Assembly: GCA_964440655.1 (NCBI GenBank)
Contig: CAYTTA010000007.1
Location: 1-58,726, forward strand
Length of the DNA: 58,726 nt
From: CAYTTA01 sp964440655
GTDB taxonomy: Bacteria; Bacteroidota; Rhodothermia; Balneolales; Balneolaceae
Reading direction: 5' to 3'
This document shows positions 42,164 through 50,710 of the stretch, piece by piece. Below the pieces are notes generated by a model. It saw only the letters and a list, made by a program, of their open reading frames with translations, ran no database searches and had not been told where the DNA came from. Made by a program: the position numbers and the translations under genes. Every line of letters begins with the position of its first letter. The stretch's first letter is position 1.

Positions 42164-45100
42164 GTGGAAAAAGATATTCAAATGACCCCGGGACCATTCC
42201 ATCTCTTTGATTCGGAACTTGCTCCCCGGATGGTGATCGAGGCGAGCGCCGGCACGGGAAAAACCTGGAACATCACCGGTTTCTACCTTCGTCTGATCCT
42301 GGAAAAAAGGGTTCTTCCCGACCGCATTCTGGTCATGACCTTTACACGAATGGCCACCCGTGAGCTGAAGGAGCGGATACTGGGACGTCTCAGGGAGTCG
42401 CTCCGGGCGGTGGAGTGCGGGCAGGATGGAGGGGATCCTTTTCTGGCTGATCTGCTTCAATTCTGCAAGGACCGACCGTGGGCAGCCGCGCATCTGCGGG
42501 AAGCGATCCGAAATTTCGATGAAGCGGCTGTCTCCACAATCCATGGATTCTGCCGGCAAATACTTCAGGAGGAGTCCCTCATCGCCGGGCTGCCTCCGGA
42601 TCCGGAACTGGTCCAGATGGATGAGCTCCTGCTGGAAGCGGCAAGTGATTTCTGGCGGCTCTGGGTGGAACGGGCGGGGGAGACGGAAGCAGGAAGGCTC
42701 TGGCTCTCCATGATTCTGGATCAGGCGAAAACCCCCGAAGATCTGCTGGACCTCCTGAAGCCTGTCCTCGAGCGTCCGGATGCCCATCTGGAGGGGGTAG
42801 AGCCGTGCGATCCTCATGCGCTCTTCCAGAAGATTCTGGAACTGCGATTCCGGATGGTGGAACTCTGGGAGAAGGAACTGGCACAGATTCAGGATGAGCT
42901 GCTTGAGTCCGACGTCCGGGGAATGACCTCGCGCTTTGTGGGCTCACGGATCCGGGCGATGAGCCGTTTCCTTTCCGGGTCGCCTCACGATGAGCTCGGG
43001 TTTGACAGGATGAAATTTTTTCTCCCCTCCTGGTTTCCGGAAAATCTGCGAAAAGGAGGGAGCCGCCTTCCCAGGCACCCCTTCTTCGATCTCTGTGAGG
43101 AGTACGAAAAAGCAAGGGCGGAGGTGCCGCGGGCCATCACCCGTTTCTACTCCGATGCCGCCTGCGAGATCCGGAAGCTCAGGCAGCAGAAAAGTGCACT
43201 CTCCCCGACTCTGACATACGATGATCTGCTGGAGCGACTCGACACTGCACTGGCCGATCCCCGGACCGGGGAGGAGCTTGCATGCCGGATTCGCAAACGA
43301 TTTCCCTATGCACTGGTTGATGAGTTTCAGGATACCGATCCGGTTCAGTACCGTATTCTCGACCGGATCTATCCGGCCGGTGATGCCGGAACCCTTCTGA
43401 TGATGATCGGGGATCCGAAACAATCGATCTATGCATTCCGGGGAGCGGATCTTTACTCCTATATCCTTGCAAGGCAAAGTGTTCCAGACCAACACTGCTA
43501 TTCTCTCGAGCATAACTACCGGAGCCGTCCTTCTCTGGTGGAAGCGGTGAACGAATTGTTCGGCCGTCACGAGAGCTCACCTTTCCTGGAAGAGCAGATT
43601 CGCTACCGTCCGGTGCGGTCCGGGGTCCCCGAAGTGGAGAAGGGGTTTCTCGTGGATGGCGTGCCGCCGGTCCCCATGCGGATCTTTTCGGCTCTCTCCC
43701 TGAGTGAAGCGGCCCCCTGGTCGAAGAGAGAGCTAAGGCCCCGGCTCTTCCGGGAAACCGCACGCCAGATTGTGGAACTGATCCTGAAGGGGCGTCAAGG
43801 CCGGGCACTGCTTGCCGATGAAAATGTAGATGGTGGAATGAGACCCCTGCATGGAGGAGACATCGCTGTGCTGCTCAACTCCCACCGGGATATAGAGAGT
43901 ATCCGGAAGGAGTTGCGCCGTTACGGCATCAGTTCGGTGGTCTATTCACGGGAAAGAATATTCAGGACACGTGAGGCAGTCCGTCTCACTCATCTGCTGG
44001 AAGCGATCCTGGAACCGGCCAGCTCCAGGAAGCTGCAGACCGCCCTTGCCACCGGATTTTTCGGGTTGAGGCTCTCGACCCTGGTGGATCACCGTGAAAA
44101 GGAAGAGGAGCATCTTGGGTTGATGCTGAAAATGCAGAAACTGCAGGAGATCTGGTACAGGTCGGGCTCTTTTCCGATGCTGCGAAAAATACTATTTGAA
44201 GAGAAGGCGCTGGTCCGGCTTGCCCGGCTCGATGAGAGCGAGCGGATTCTGGTGAACCTCCAGCAGCTTATGGAACTGATGGCCGCCGCCGAACAGGAGA
44301 AGGGGCTTGATCCTCCCTCCCTGCTACGGTGGCTTAAACGGAAAATGGCCGATTCGTCGGATGATGATGAGGAGACTCTCCGATTGGAGAGCGATGAGAA
44401 CCTGGTCCGGATCCTGACCGTGCACAGCAGCAAGGGACTGGAGTTTCCGGTGGTCTTCTGTCCCGTACTCTGGGAAGGAATTGACCCGAAGAGGAGAAGA
44501 AGGATCGCGGAGATCTGGCATGAAAAGAAGGAACCTTTCAACGCGGTCATCAATCTGGAGCAGCAGGAGAGTGAGACTCGGAAGAGTGCCAGGGAGCGCG
44601 CCTTGCTGGAAACCGTTGCCGAAGAGGTGCGCAAATGCTACGTGGCTCTTACCCGGGCCAAATATGAGTGCCGGATATTCTGGGGAGTTTCAGAGGTTTC
44701 CCACTGGTCCGGAATGGGACCTCTTCTTCTTGAACCCGATATGGTTAAAAGATCTATTTATGAAAATTTCCAGATAAAAGAGGGCGGTGAGATCGCTGCG
44801 GGGGCCCTGACCGGAAGCTTGGGGATGCTGGCGGCTGAAAGGCCCGATCTCTTCTCCTTCACATACCTGGATGGAAAGGACGAACCGGTTGCGCCGCTGC
44901 CTCCCGAGGCAGAAGACCGGAAGCTGGTCCTGCGCGAATATCGTGGCCCGGACGTACTCTCTCCGAGACATACTCTTTACAGTTTTTCATCCATCATCCT
45001 TCAGAAGGAGTCTTATTCGGGGAGCCCGGAGCCCACCCTGATCGCTGAAGCGGACCTGGTGCCGGACAGAGGGAGATTTACCGATGACGAGCCTTTTCAG

Positions 45101-45928
45101 GATGACGATTCGGATTCGGATCCGGAGTTCTATCCCGGATCGGAGGCCTTTCTCCTTTACCGGGATCAGAAATCGGAAAGTCATGCGGAGGATCAGGAGG
45201 GCGGCCCCGCCGACCTTTTTCACTTTCCCCGTGGAAAATCGGCCGGAACCTTCATACACAGGATCTTCGAACTGGAAAGCCTCGATTTCCGGGCCCCCCT
45301 CCAAAGCCGTGAAGCCATCCGGGATCTGATGGAGAGGTGGGGCATAGAGGAGCGCTGGCTTTCCGCGCTGGTGAAGATGGTGGAGGATGTGGCGGGAGCG
45401 GAGTACGGCAAGCTGAAGCTGTCGGAGACCCCGCCGGAAGAGATGATCCGGGAGATGGAATTCACCTTCAAGGTTTCTGAACCCCGTCTGGAACTTCTTC
45501 GGGCCTTCCTGGATGGGGGGCTGTCGTCTGTAAACGGTGCGGCCCGGCCGGGGAGGGTCAGGGCAGACTATCTTACCGGATTCATCGACCTGATTGTCCG
45601 CCACAGGGGGCTCTGGTACATTATTGACTACAAATCGAACCATCTGGGAGATACCCGGGAAGAGTACAACCGGCAGGCCCTTCAGAAGGAGATTGTGCGG
45701 GCCGATTACGACCTGCAGTATCATCTCTATGTAGTCGCCCTGAAAAAGTATCTTGAAGCGGTATCTCCGGGATTTGATTACAGCACCTCCTTCGGAGGAG
45801 TTTACTATCTCTTTCTTCGTGGAATGCAGAAAGGATCGGCGGACGGAATCTGGTATGACCGCCCCGACCCTGAACGGGTGATGGAACTTGAGCGGATCCT
45901 GGATCGTAACGAGGAGCGGTATGGCTGA
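42164..45928 (+). CDS. recB: Exodeoxyribonuclease V subunit beta (RecB)
   Basis: RecB is the 3'-5' helicase and the only nuclease of RecBCD. The UvrD-type motifs are EASAGTGKTWN (Walker A, near residue 26), ALVDEFQDTDPVQYRIL (Walker B) and MMIGDPKQSIYAFRGADL. LTVHSSKGLEFPVVFCP and VRKCYVALTRAKYECRIFW follow. The C-terminal nuclease site has the upstream His in GTFIHRIFELE, the Asp in GFIDLIVRHRG and Asp-x-Lys in IIDYKSNHLG. At 1254 residues it is somewhat longer than E. coli RecB. The start is GTG at 42164, five bases after recC; an ATG at 42182, better placed behind GGAAAAAG, is an equal candidate. Confidence 0.95.
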   Translation: MEKDIQMTPGPFHLFDSELAPRMVIEASAGTGKTWNITGFYLRLILEKRVLPDRILVMTFTRMATRELKERILGRLRESLRAVECGQDGGDPFLADLLQFCKDRPWAAAHLREAIRNFDEAAVSTIHGFCRQILQEESLIAGLPPDPELVQMDELLLEAASDFWRLWVERAGETEAGRLWLSMILDQAKTPEDLLDLLKPVLERPDAHLEGVEPCDPHALFQKILELRFRMVELWEKELAQIQDELLESDVRGMTSRFVGSRIRAMSRFLSGSPHDELGFDRMKFFLPSWFPENLRKGGSRLPRHPFFDLCEEYEKARAEVPRAITRFYSDAACEIRKLRQQKSALSPTLTYDDLLERLDTALADPRTGEELACRIRKRFPYALVDEFQDTDPVQYRILDRIYPAGDAGTLLMMIGDPKQSIYAFRGADLYSYILARQSVPDQHCYSLEHNYRSRPSLVEAVNELFGRHESSPFLEEQIRYRPVRSGVPEVEKGFLVDGVPPVPMRIFSALSLSEAAPWSKRELRPRLFRETARQIVELILKGRQGRALLADENVDGGMRPLHGGDIAVLLNSHRDIESIRKELRRYGISSVVYSRERIFRTREAVRLTHLLEAILEPASSRKLQTALATGFFGLRLSTLVDHREKEEEHLGLMLKMQKLQEIWYRSGSFPMLRKILFEEKALVRLARLDESERILVNLQQLMELMAAAEQEKGLDPPSLLRWLKRKMADSSDDDEETLRLESDENLVRILTVHSSKGLEFPVVFCPVLWEGIDPKRRRRIAEIWHEKKEPFNAVINLEQQESETRKSARERALLETVAEEVRKCYVALTRAKYECRIFWGVSEVSHWSGMGPLLLEPDMVKRSIYENFQIKEGGEIAAGALTGSLGMLAAERPDLFSFTYLDGKDEPVAPLPPEAEDRKLVLREYRGPDVLSPRHTLYSFSSIILQKESYSGSPEPTLIAEADLVPDRGRFTDDEPFQDDDSDSDPEFYPGSEAFLLYRDQKSESHAEDQEGGPADLFHFPRGKSAGTFIHRIFELESLDFRAPLQSREAIRDLMERWGIEERWLSALVKMVEDVAGAEYGKLKLSETPPEEMIREMEFTFKVSEPRLELLRAFLDGGLSSVNGAARPGRVRADYLTGFIDLIVRHRGLWYIIDYKSNHLGDTREEYNRQALQKEIVRADYDLQYHLYVVALKKYLEAVSPGFDYSTSFGGVYYLFLRGMQKGSADGIWYDRPDPERVMELERILDRNEERYG

Positions 45929-47699
45929 GACAGGGCAAGTGCCAAAGGGTGGTATTGTTGAGAGAGTGCGGGCAGAGGGTTGGTCCGGCAGGTATGAAGA
46001 GGAGCTGCTCCTCTTTCTGGAAGAGGAGTATGGCGCTCTTCCGGATGAGATTCTCACAGGAGTACTCTACCTGTCGCTTTTTGTACGGGCGGGTCATGTC
46101 TGCCTGCCGCTGGATCGGAGTGTTGCCGGCTGGAGGCGTCTTCTGGATCTGGAACCTGAGGCGGGGGATGAAGATCGTTCACTCTCCCCGGAGTCACTCT
46201 TGCAGCACCCGGCAGTGGGCGGGCCCCTGGATGATTCCCCTTTCGTGGTGGAAGGCAGCTATCTCTACATGCGGAAGCACTACCGTATGCAAGAGTATGT
46301 AAGAGAAGAACTTGAAAGGCTCTCTTCCGAAATATTGGAAGATTACAATCCTTCGGAAGCCGCCCGACTGCTCCGAGAACTTTTTCCCGAGACAACCACC
46401 GGTGAGGTGAATTGGCAGAAAACGGCAGCTGCACTTTCACTCAGAAACCGGCTGCTCATCATCTCCGGCGGACCCGGTACCGGAAAGACCACCACCGTCT
46501 CCCGGATTCTTCGGCTGCTTGAGGGAGCGGTGGAGCGACCGCTCCGGATTGCCCTCGCCGCACCGACCGGAAAGGCAGCTGCACGAATGCCGGGAGAAGC
46601 GGTGACGCTGCACCGGCTGCTCGGCAGGGTTCGCTCCCGCGGGCTGCTTCCACCTGTTGAAAGGGAGAGACTTCCCTACGATCTCATTGTGGTGGATGAA
46701 GCGTCGATGATCGATCTCGCCCTGATGGAGAGTCTTCTGCGCCATCTGGAAAGAGGAGCGCGTCTGATTCTGATCGGAGACAAGGATCAACTCGCTTCTG
46801 TAGAGGCGGGTGCGGTGCTGAGTGACATCTGCCGAAAAACGGGCAACTATTTTTCATCCGGAGTGCTTGAGTTCCTGAACCGGTACGGGGCGGCGGCCGG
46901 AGTATCCCTCCCGCCACCGGAGGAGCAGGGGAAAGAGCTGGCGGGTGCAGGAGACAGCACACTCTATCTTACCCGAAGCTATCGATTCGGGGAGACCAGC
47001 GGCATCGGCCGGCTGGCCGATGCGGTCCGGCGTCAGGACCGGGAGGCGGTATCGGAAATTTTAACTTCCGGGAATCAGGATGATCTCTTCCTGGCAGGGT
47101 CCGTCTTTGAACGCGGGGGTCTGGCTGCACTGATGGAACAGATCGGTGAACAGGTCAGGCAGGCCCGGGGCCGGCAGGGGGACCAGCTGCTGGATCAGTG
47201 GCATTCGGAGATCCGTCTGGGTGTGCTGCGCCGCGGTCCCTGGGGGACCGATATTCTAAACCGCATGATTGAAGAGTATCTGTTCCGGAAGCGGATCATA
47301 CCACGGACCGGGTGGTATCACGGCCGGCCCGTTCTCATCAACCGAAATGATTACACCCTCGGGGTATTTAATGGTGATCCGGGAATCTGTCTTGCAAAAG
47401 AGGGAACCTACTATCTCTATTTCAGGAGTGAGGAGGGGAAAGAGAGAGAGATCCCCGCACACCGGATCCACCATTACGAGCCGGCATGGGTTCTGACCGT
47501 CCACAAGAGCCAGGGTTCGGAGTTTGACCGGGTCCACCTTCTTCTGCCTGGGCAGGATACCCCACTGCTTACCCGAGAGCTCATCTACACGGCGATCACC
47601 CGTGCCCGGAAGGAGTTCCGGCTTCATGGCGATCCGGAGCTGCTTTTGAAAGGTGTGGCACGCAAGACGGCCCGTTTCACGGGGAGTCCGCCCGCATGA
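45921..47699 (+). CDS. recD: Exodeoxyribonuclease V subunit alpha (RecD)
   Basis: RecD is the 5'-3' helicase of RecBCD. Walker A is ISGGPGTGKTTT (residues 181-192), Walker B is IVVDEASMIDLALM, and the C-terminal motif VLTVHKSQGSEFDRVHLLLP precedes YTAITRARKEF. The length of 592 is close to E. coli RecD (608). I chose the ATG at 45921, which overlaps the recB stop by eight bases. With recC and recB this makes a complete recCBD operon in one orientation. Confidence 0.95.
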   Translation: MAETGQVPKGGIVERVRAEGWSGRYEEELLLFLEEEYGALPDEILTGVLYLSLFVRAGHVCLPLDRSVAGWRRLLDLEPEAGDEDRSLSPESLLQHPAVGGPLDDSPFVVEGSYLYMRKHYRMQEYVREELERLSSEILEDYNPSEAARLLRELFPETTTGEVNWQKTAAALSLRNRLLIISGGPGTGKTTTVSRILRLLEGAVERPLRIALAAPTGKAAARMPGEAVTLHRLLGRVRSRGLLPPVERERLPYDLIVVDEASMIDLALMESLLRHLERGARLILIGDKDQLASVEAGAVLSDICRKTGNYFSSGVLEFLNRYGAAAGVSLPPPEEQGKELAGAGDSTLYLTRSYRFGETSGIGRLADAVRRQDREAVSEILTSGNQDDLFLAGSVFERGGLAALMEQIGEQVRQARGRQGDQLLDQWHSEIRLGVLRRGPWGTDILNRMIEEYLFRKRIIPRTGWYHGRPVLINRNDYTLGVFNGDPGICLAKEGTYYLYFRSEEGKEREIPAHRIHHYEPAWVLTVHKSQGSEFDRVHLLLPGQDTPLLTRELIYTAITRARKEFRLHGDPELLLKGVARKTARFTGSPPA

Positions 47700-47846
47700 C
47701 TCTGCTTAGCTGATCCGGCGGTCAAAAAAAATAACGGGTCATCCAACAGGATGCAGGTCAGGGATCGGTGCACAGGGGCAGGCAGTGTCAGCAGAAGAAT
47801 ATTTCTGATCCCGAAAAAAATTCCGCAATCCGGGGAACAAAATCGT

Positions 47847-47940
47847 TTTTCGGGGAGTATTCAGGTGTAGAAGAAAGATGAGACGGCATGGCAAGCCCGA
47901 CACCGTCTCCTTTCAACGAACTTTGATACCCCGAAAAGCC
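47847..47940 (+). ncRNA. Candidate structured RNA downstream of recD
   Basis: An outer stem pairs TTTTCGGGG (47847-47855) plus TAT (47858-47860) with ATACCCCGAAAA (47926-47937), leaving a two-base AG bulge. It encloses an inner hairpin, GAGACGG (47880-47886) with CCGTCTC (47903-47909), all seven pairs perfect, with a 16-base loop. A terminator hairpin follows 14 bases later. I could not match it to a known riboswitch or small RNA. It could be an independent small RNA or the structured 3' end of the rec transcript. The promoter, if any, is not clear (TATTTCTG near 47804 is one base off the -7 box). Confidence 0.4.
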
Positions 47941-47950
47941 AACGTAGCAG

Positions 47951-47984
47951 AGAAGCCCGGTTGATAGCCGGGTTTCTTTCTTTA
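47951..47984 (+). terminator. Rho-independent terminator
   Basis: AGAAGCCCGG (47951-47960) pairs with CCGGGTTTCT (47968-47977), ten pairs including one G-U, around a seven-base loop, and runs into TTCTTTAT. It is oriented for plus-strand transcripts, that is recD or the candidate RNA just before it. Confidence 0.7.
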
Positions 47985-48157
47985 TACCCTTTCTAATTCC
48001 CTTCTCACTTCCTGAAACCCTTGTCTCTCTCCTTGTCGTGAAGGAACAGTCTTTGTCCCCGGCTGGTTTGACATGTCTGCTGTGATCGATCCAAACATCA
48101 GACCTTCATCTCGTCAAAATCGTCTCGTTACATCATCGTCTCGATATCTTCCTCCCG

Positions 48158-48829
48158 TCACACCATCACCACATCGCGCAGTCTGCCATCCTGCAGCTGG
48201 ACAGTGCGGTTTGGAAATTGGCGTACCGTATTGTAGTCATGAGTCACCATGAGGATCGCCATCCCCCGGTTGTTGATCTGTTTGAGGAGTTCCATGATGG
48301 AACGCGACGCCTCCGGATCCAGGTTGCCGGTCGGTTCGTCGGCCAGCAGGATGCGCGGTTCATTGGCAAGTGCCCGGGCGATCACCACTCTCTGCTGTTC
48401 ACCGCCTGAAAGATTGACCGGCATCTCCTTTCGCTTGTGGGTCAGTCCGACCATGCCGAGAACTTCCATCACCCTCTTTTTGATAAAACGCTTCCGGTGC
48501 CCGGTAACTTCCAGGGCGAAGGCCACATTGTCGTAGACATTGCGGTCCGGGAGCAGCTGAAAATCCTGAAAAACGATACCCAGGCGACGTCGCAAATAGG
48601 GCACTTTCCATGAGGGGAGGCCCGATACTTCATATTCAGCCACCTGCACGAGCCCTCGGTCGGGCCGTATATCCCGGTAGAGCAGTTTCAGGAAGGAACT
48701 TTTTCCCGCTCCCGTCTTTCCGATCAGATAGCAGAACTCGCCCACGTTGAGAGTGAAATTCACTCCGTCCAGAACGGGATGGCTGTTGTAGGAGACCGTC
48801 ACATCGGTCAGCTGGATCACGGGGTTCAT
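48158..48829 (-). CDS. ftsE: Cell division ATP-binding protein FtsE
   Basis: FtsE is the ABC ATPase that works with membrane partner FtsX to control peptidoglycan hydrolases at division. Walker A is GKTGAGKSSFLKL, the Q-loop is VFQDFQLLPDRNVYDN, the signature is LSGGEQQR and Walker B is ILLADEPTGNLD. The RRRLGIVFQDFQLL stretch is typical of FtsE. ftsX is not adjacent here. I chose the ATG at 48829, which forms an ATGA overlap with the methyltransferase stop; a GTG two codons earlier is possible. A LolD-like role is a weaker alternative. Confidence 0.85.
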   Translation of the reverse strand: MNPVIQLTDVTVSYNSHPVLDGVNFTLNVGEFCYLIGKTGAGKSSFLKLLYRDIRPDRGLVQVAEYEVSGLPSWKVPYLRRRLGIVFQDFQLLPDRNVYDNVAFALEVTGHRKRFIKKRVMEVLGMVGLTHKRKEMPVNLSGGEQQRVVIARALANEPRILLADEPTGNLDPEASRSIMELLKQINNRGMAILMVTHDYNTVRQFPNRTVQLQDGRLRDVVMV

Positions 48830-49614
48830 GGCCACTCTGTTACAACGGTTATTCTCAGGCTCCGGTAACCGGCGGGTTCAAAACTCAACCCGTCGTAGCT
48901 CTGGACAAGATGGAATCCGGTTCTGGAGAGAATCCGCATCATCTGACGGAGAGTGTAAATCTTTTGCTGATGAACTTCCACAAAGGTTTCCACCACCCGG
49001 CCGCTTTCCGGGTCCAGTTTCTCGATCTCAAACTCATTGGTGTGAATCGCACGCCAGGCATCGTAACGGCTCCGGCGCAGGTAGCGATAGCCGGGAATCT
49101 CCCCGGTTTCATTATCCAGATAGTGCACCGCTTCTCGGGAGTGGCGTGGTGTGGTGAAATCGAACAGGAAGAGCCCGCCCGGCCGGAGAACACGGCCCAC
49201 CTGCTCATGGAGTCGAAGAATCTCCTCTTCCGACTGAAGGTAGTTGATGCTGTCAAACATCATGAAAACCACGTCGAAGTGCTCCTCCAGATCCATCTCC
49301 AGCGCATTCATAGGCCGGAACCGGACCCCGGATCCGGTCGAGCGCGCTTTCTCCTCGGCTCTGCCGACCATCTCCGGGGAGATATCCGTAGCGGTGATGG
49401 AATAATAGCCCAGTTCATCAAGCAGCAGGGCGACCGTTCCTGTTCCGCACGCCAGCTCCAGGATCTCCCGGGCGCCGGGAGCGTGGGTCTGGATGAGGTC
49501 ATCGATGTAGTCGGCCCAGGACTCGTAGTCCACCTCTTCCATCACAGCATCGTAGATCCGGGTGAGAGCCGAGTAGATCGGGCTCTTCCGGAAGGAATCC
49601 GGGTTCAGGGTCAT
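48826..49614 (-). CDS. Class I SAM-dependent methyltransferase
   Basis: The 262-residue protein has SAM motif I in ILELACGTGTVALLLDELG, the acidic end of strand 2 in ITATDISPEM and the motif IV/V region FDVVFMMFDSINYL followed by LRPGGLFLFDF. The substrate is unknown. The order of folds resembles small-molecule methyltransferases more than RNA or protein enzymes. The chosen ATG (49614) lies 13 bases after pdxA, and the stop overlaps ftsE by four bases. Confidence 0.85.
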   Translation of the reverse strand: MTLNPDSFRKSPIYSALTRIYDAVMEEVDYESWADYIDDLIQTHAPGAREILELACGTGTVALLLDELGYYSITATDISPEMVGRAEEKARSTGSGVRFRPMNALEMDLEEHFDVVFMMFDSINYLQSEEEILRLHEQVGRVLRPGGLFLFDFTTPRHSREAVHYLDNETGEIPGYRYLRRSRYDAWRAIHTNEFEIEKLDPESGRVVETFVEVHQQKIYTLRQMMRILSRTGFHLVQSYDGLSFEPAGYRSLRITVVTEWP

Positions 49615-49627
49615 CTTAACGGATATT

Positions 49628-50710
49628 CTAGATTCGATGGTTGCCTCCCTTCTCCCCAATCCGCCTCATGCGGTGCTGCGCCATCGAAACCGCCAGTTCA
49701 TAGGCGGCTAGAAACGATTTTTCTGAAGCGCGCCCGGACCCGGCAATATCAAATCCGGTTCCATGATCGGGGGAGGTGCGGATGATGGGTAGACCGGCGG
49801 TGAAGTTGACACCCGCCCCGAAAGAGAGCGTCTTGAAAGGGATCAGTCCCTGATCGTGATACATCGCCAGTACGGCATCGTACCTCTCCCAGGAGCGGTT
49901 TCCAAAAAATCCGTCTGCAGGAAAAGGCCCGTCGGCCACGATTCCGCGTTCGTTCATGGTCCGGAGAACCGGTTGTATCAGATTCTCCTCTTCCCGGCCC
50001 AGCACTCCTCCGTCTCCTGCATGAGGATTGAGACCAAGAACGGCAATGGTGGGTTTTTCGATACCGAAATCGTGGATCAGGGTATGGTTCAGAAGGTTCA
50101 GCTGGTTTTCAAGCAGAGAGCGGTTCAGGGCATCCGGTACGGAGGCAAGGGGAATGTGAATGGTGGCCAGTGCGACACGGAGCGTACGAGTCACAAGGAT
50201 CATCTGATACTCCCGGGTGCCGGTGCGGTCGGCAAGAAACTCTGTATGGCCGGGAAAGGGATACCCCGCTTCGTGGATCGTCTTTTTGGAGATCGGGGCG
50301 GTCACCATCGCGTCCGCCTCTCCGTCCAGACAGAGATCGATCGCTTTTGCCACGGCAAGCATGGCTGCTTTGCCGGCGTCGGGTTCTTCGCGGCCGGGCC
50401 TCGGCTCCAACCGCTTCTCCGGAGAGGATGGGAGAACCGGAAGCTGCAAGGGACTTTCTTCTGCCCGGAGTGTTTTCATCGGTCGCTGCTCCTCCTGCAG
50501 CCGACGGATCCCTTCCACCAGGTGGTTCTCCTCTATCCGGCGGATCTCCACCGGCAGTCCGAGCAGCCGGGCGTAGTGGCGAAACACCTCTTCATGACCG
50601 ATCGCCACGGGAATCGAAAGGCGGCGGTCGATCGAAGGCAGGGCCTTGAGGATCACCTCGGGTCCGATCCCGTTGTAATCCCCCATGGTGATGGCGATAA
50701 CAGGAATCAT
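49628..50710 (-). CDS. pdxA: 4-hydroxythreonine-4-phosphate dehydrogenase
   Basis: PdxA oxidises 4-phosphohydroxy-threonine in the DXP-dependent pathway to pyridoxal phosphate. The metal-binding histidines are in PFPGHTEFLADR, GLNPHAGDGG and AMYHDQGLIPFK. The N-terminal AITMGDYNGIGPEV and the late TSPDHGTGFDIAG are standard. The length is 360, slightly above E. coli (329) because of a charged insertion near residues 85-110. The ATG overlaps the stop of the GWxTD gene by four bases. Confidence 0.95.
   Translation of the reverse strand: MIPVIAITMGDYNGIGPEVILKALPSIDRRLSIPVAIGHEEVFRHYARLLGLPVEIRRIEENHLVEGIRRLQEEQRPMKTLRAEESPLQLPVLPSSPEKRLEPRPGREEPDAGKAAMLAVAKAIDLCLDGEADAMVTAPISKKTIHEAGYPFPGHTEFLADRTGTREYQMILVTRTLRVALATIHIPLASVPDALNRSLLENQLNLLNHTLIHDFGIEKPTIAVLGLNPHAGDGGVLGREEENLIQPVLRTMNERGIVADGPFPADGFFGNRSWERYDAVLAMYHDQGLIPFKTLSFGAGVNFTAGLPIIRTSPDHGTGFDIAGSGRASEKSFLAAYELAVSMAQHRMRRIGEKGGNHRI

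Larger units (their letters stand above)
47700..48157. other. Convergent intergenic region between recD and ftsE
   Basis: These 458 bases hold no convincing protein gene. The part from 47847 to 47983 can fold into nested stems and ends in a terminator hairpin (listed separately). The last 170 bases before the ftsE stop are pyrimidine-rich on the plus strand and show nothing I can name. Confidence 0.6.

Noticed and set aside
47847..47984. c-di-GMP (GEMM) riboswitch
   Set aside because: GGCAAGCCC and AGCCGGGTT recall parts of the class, but the required GCAAACC and receptor elements are absent or misplaced, and no gene follows on that strand.
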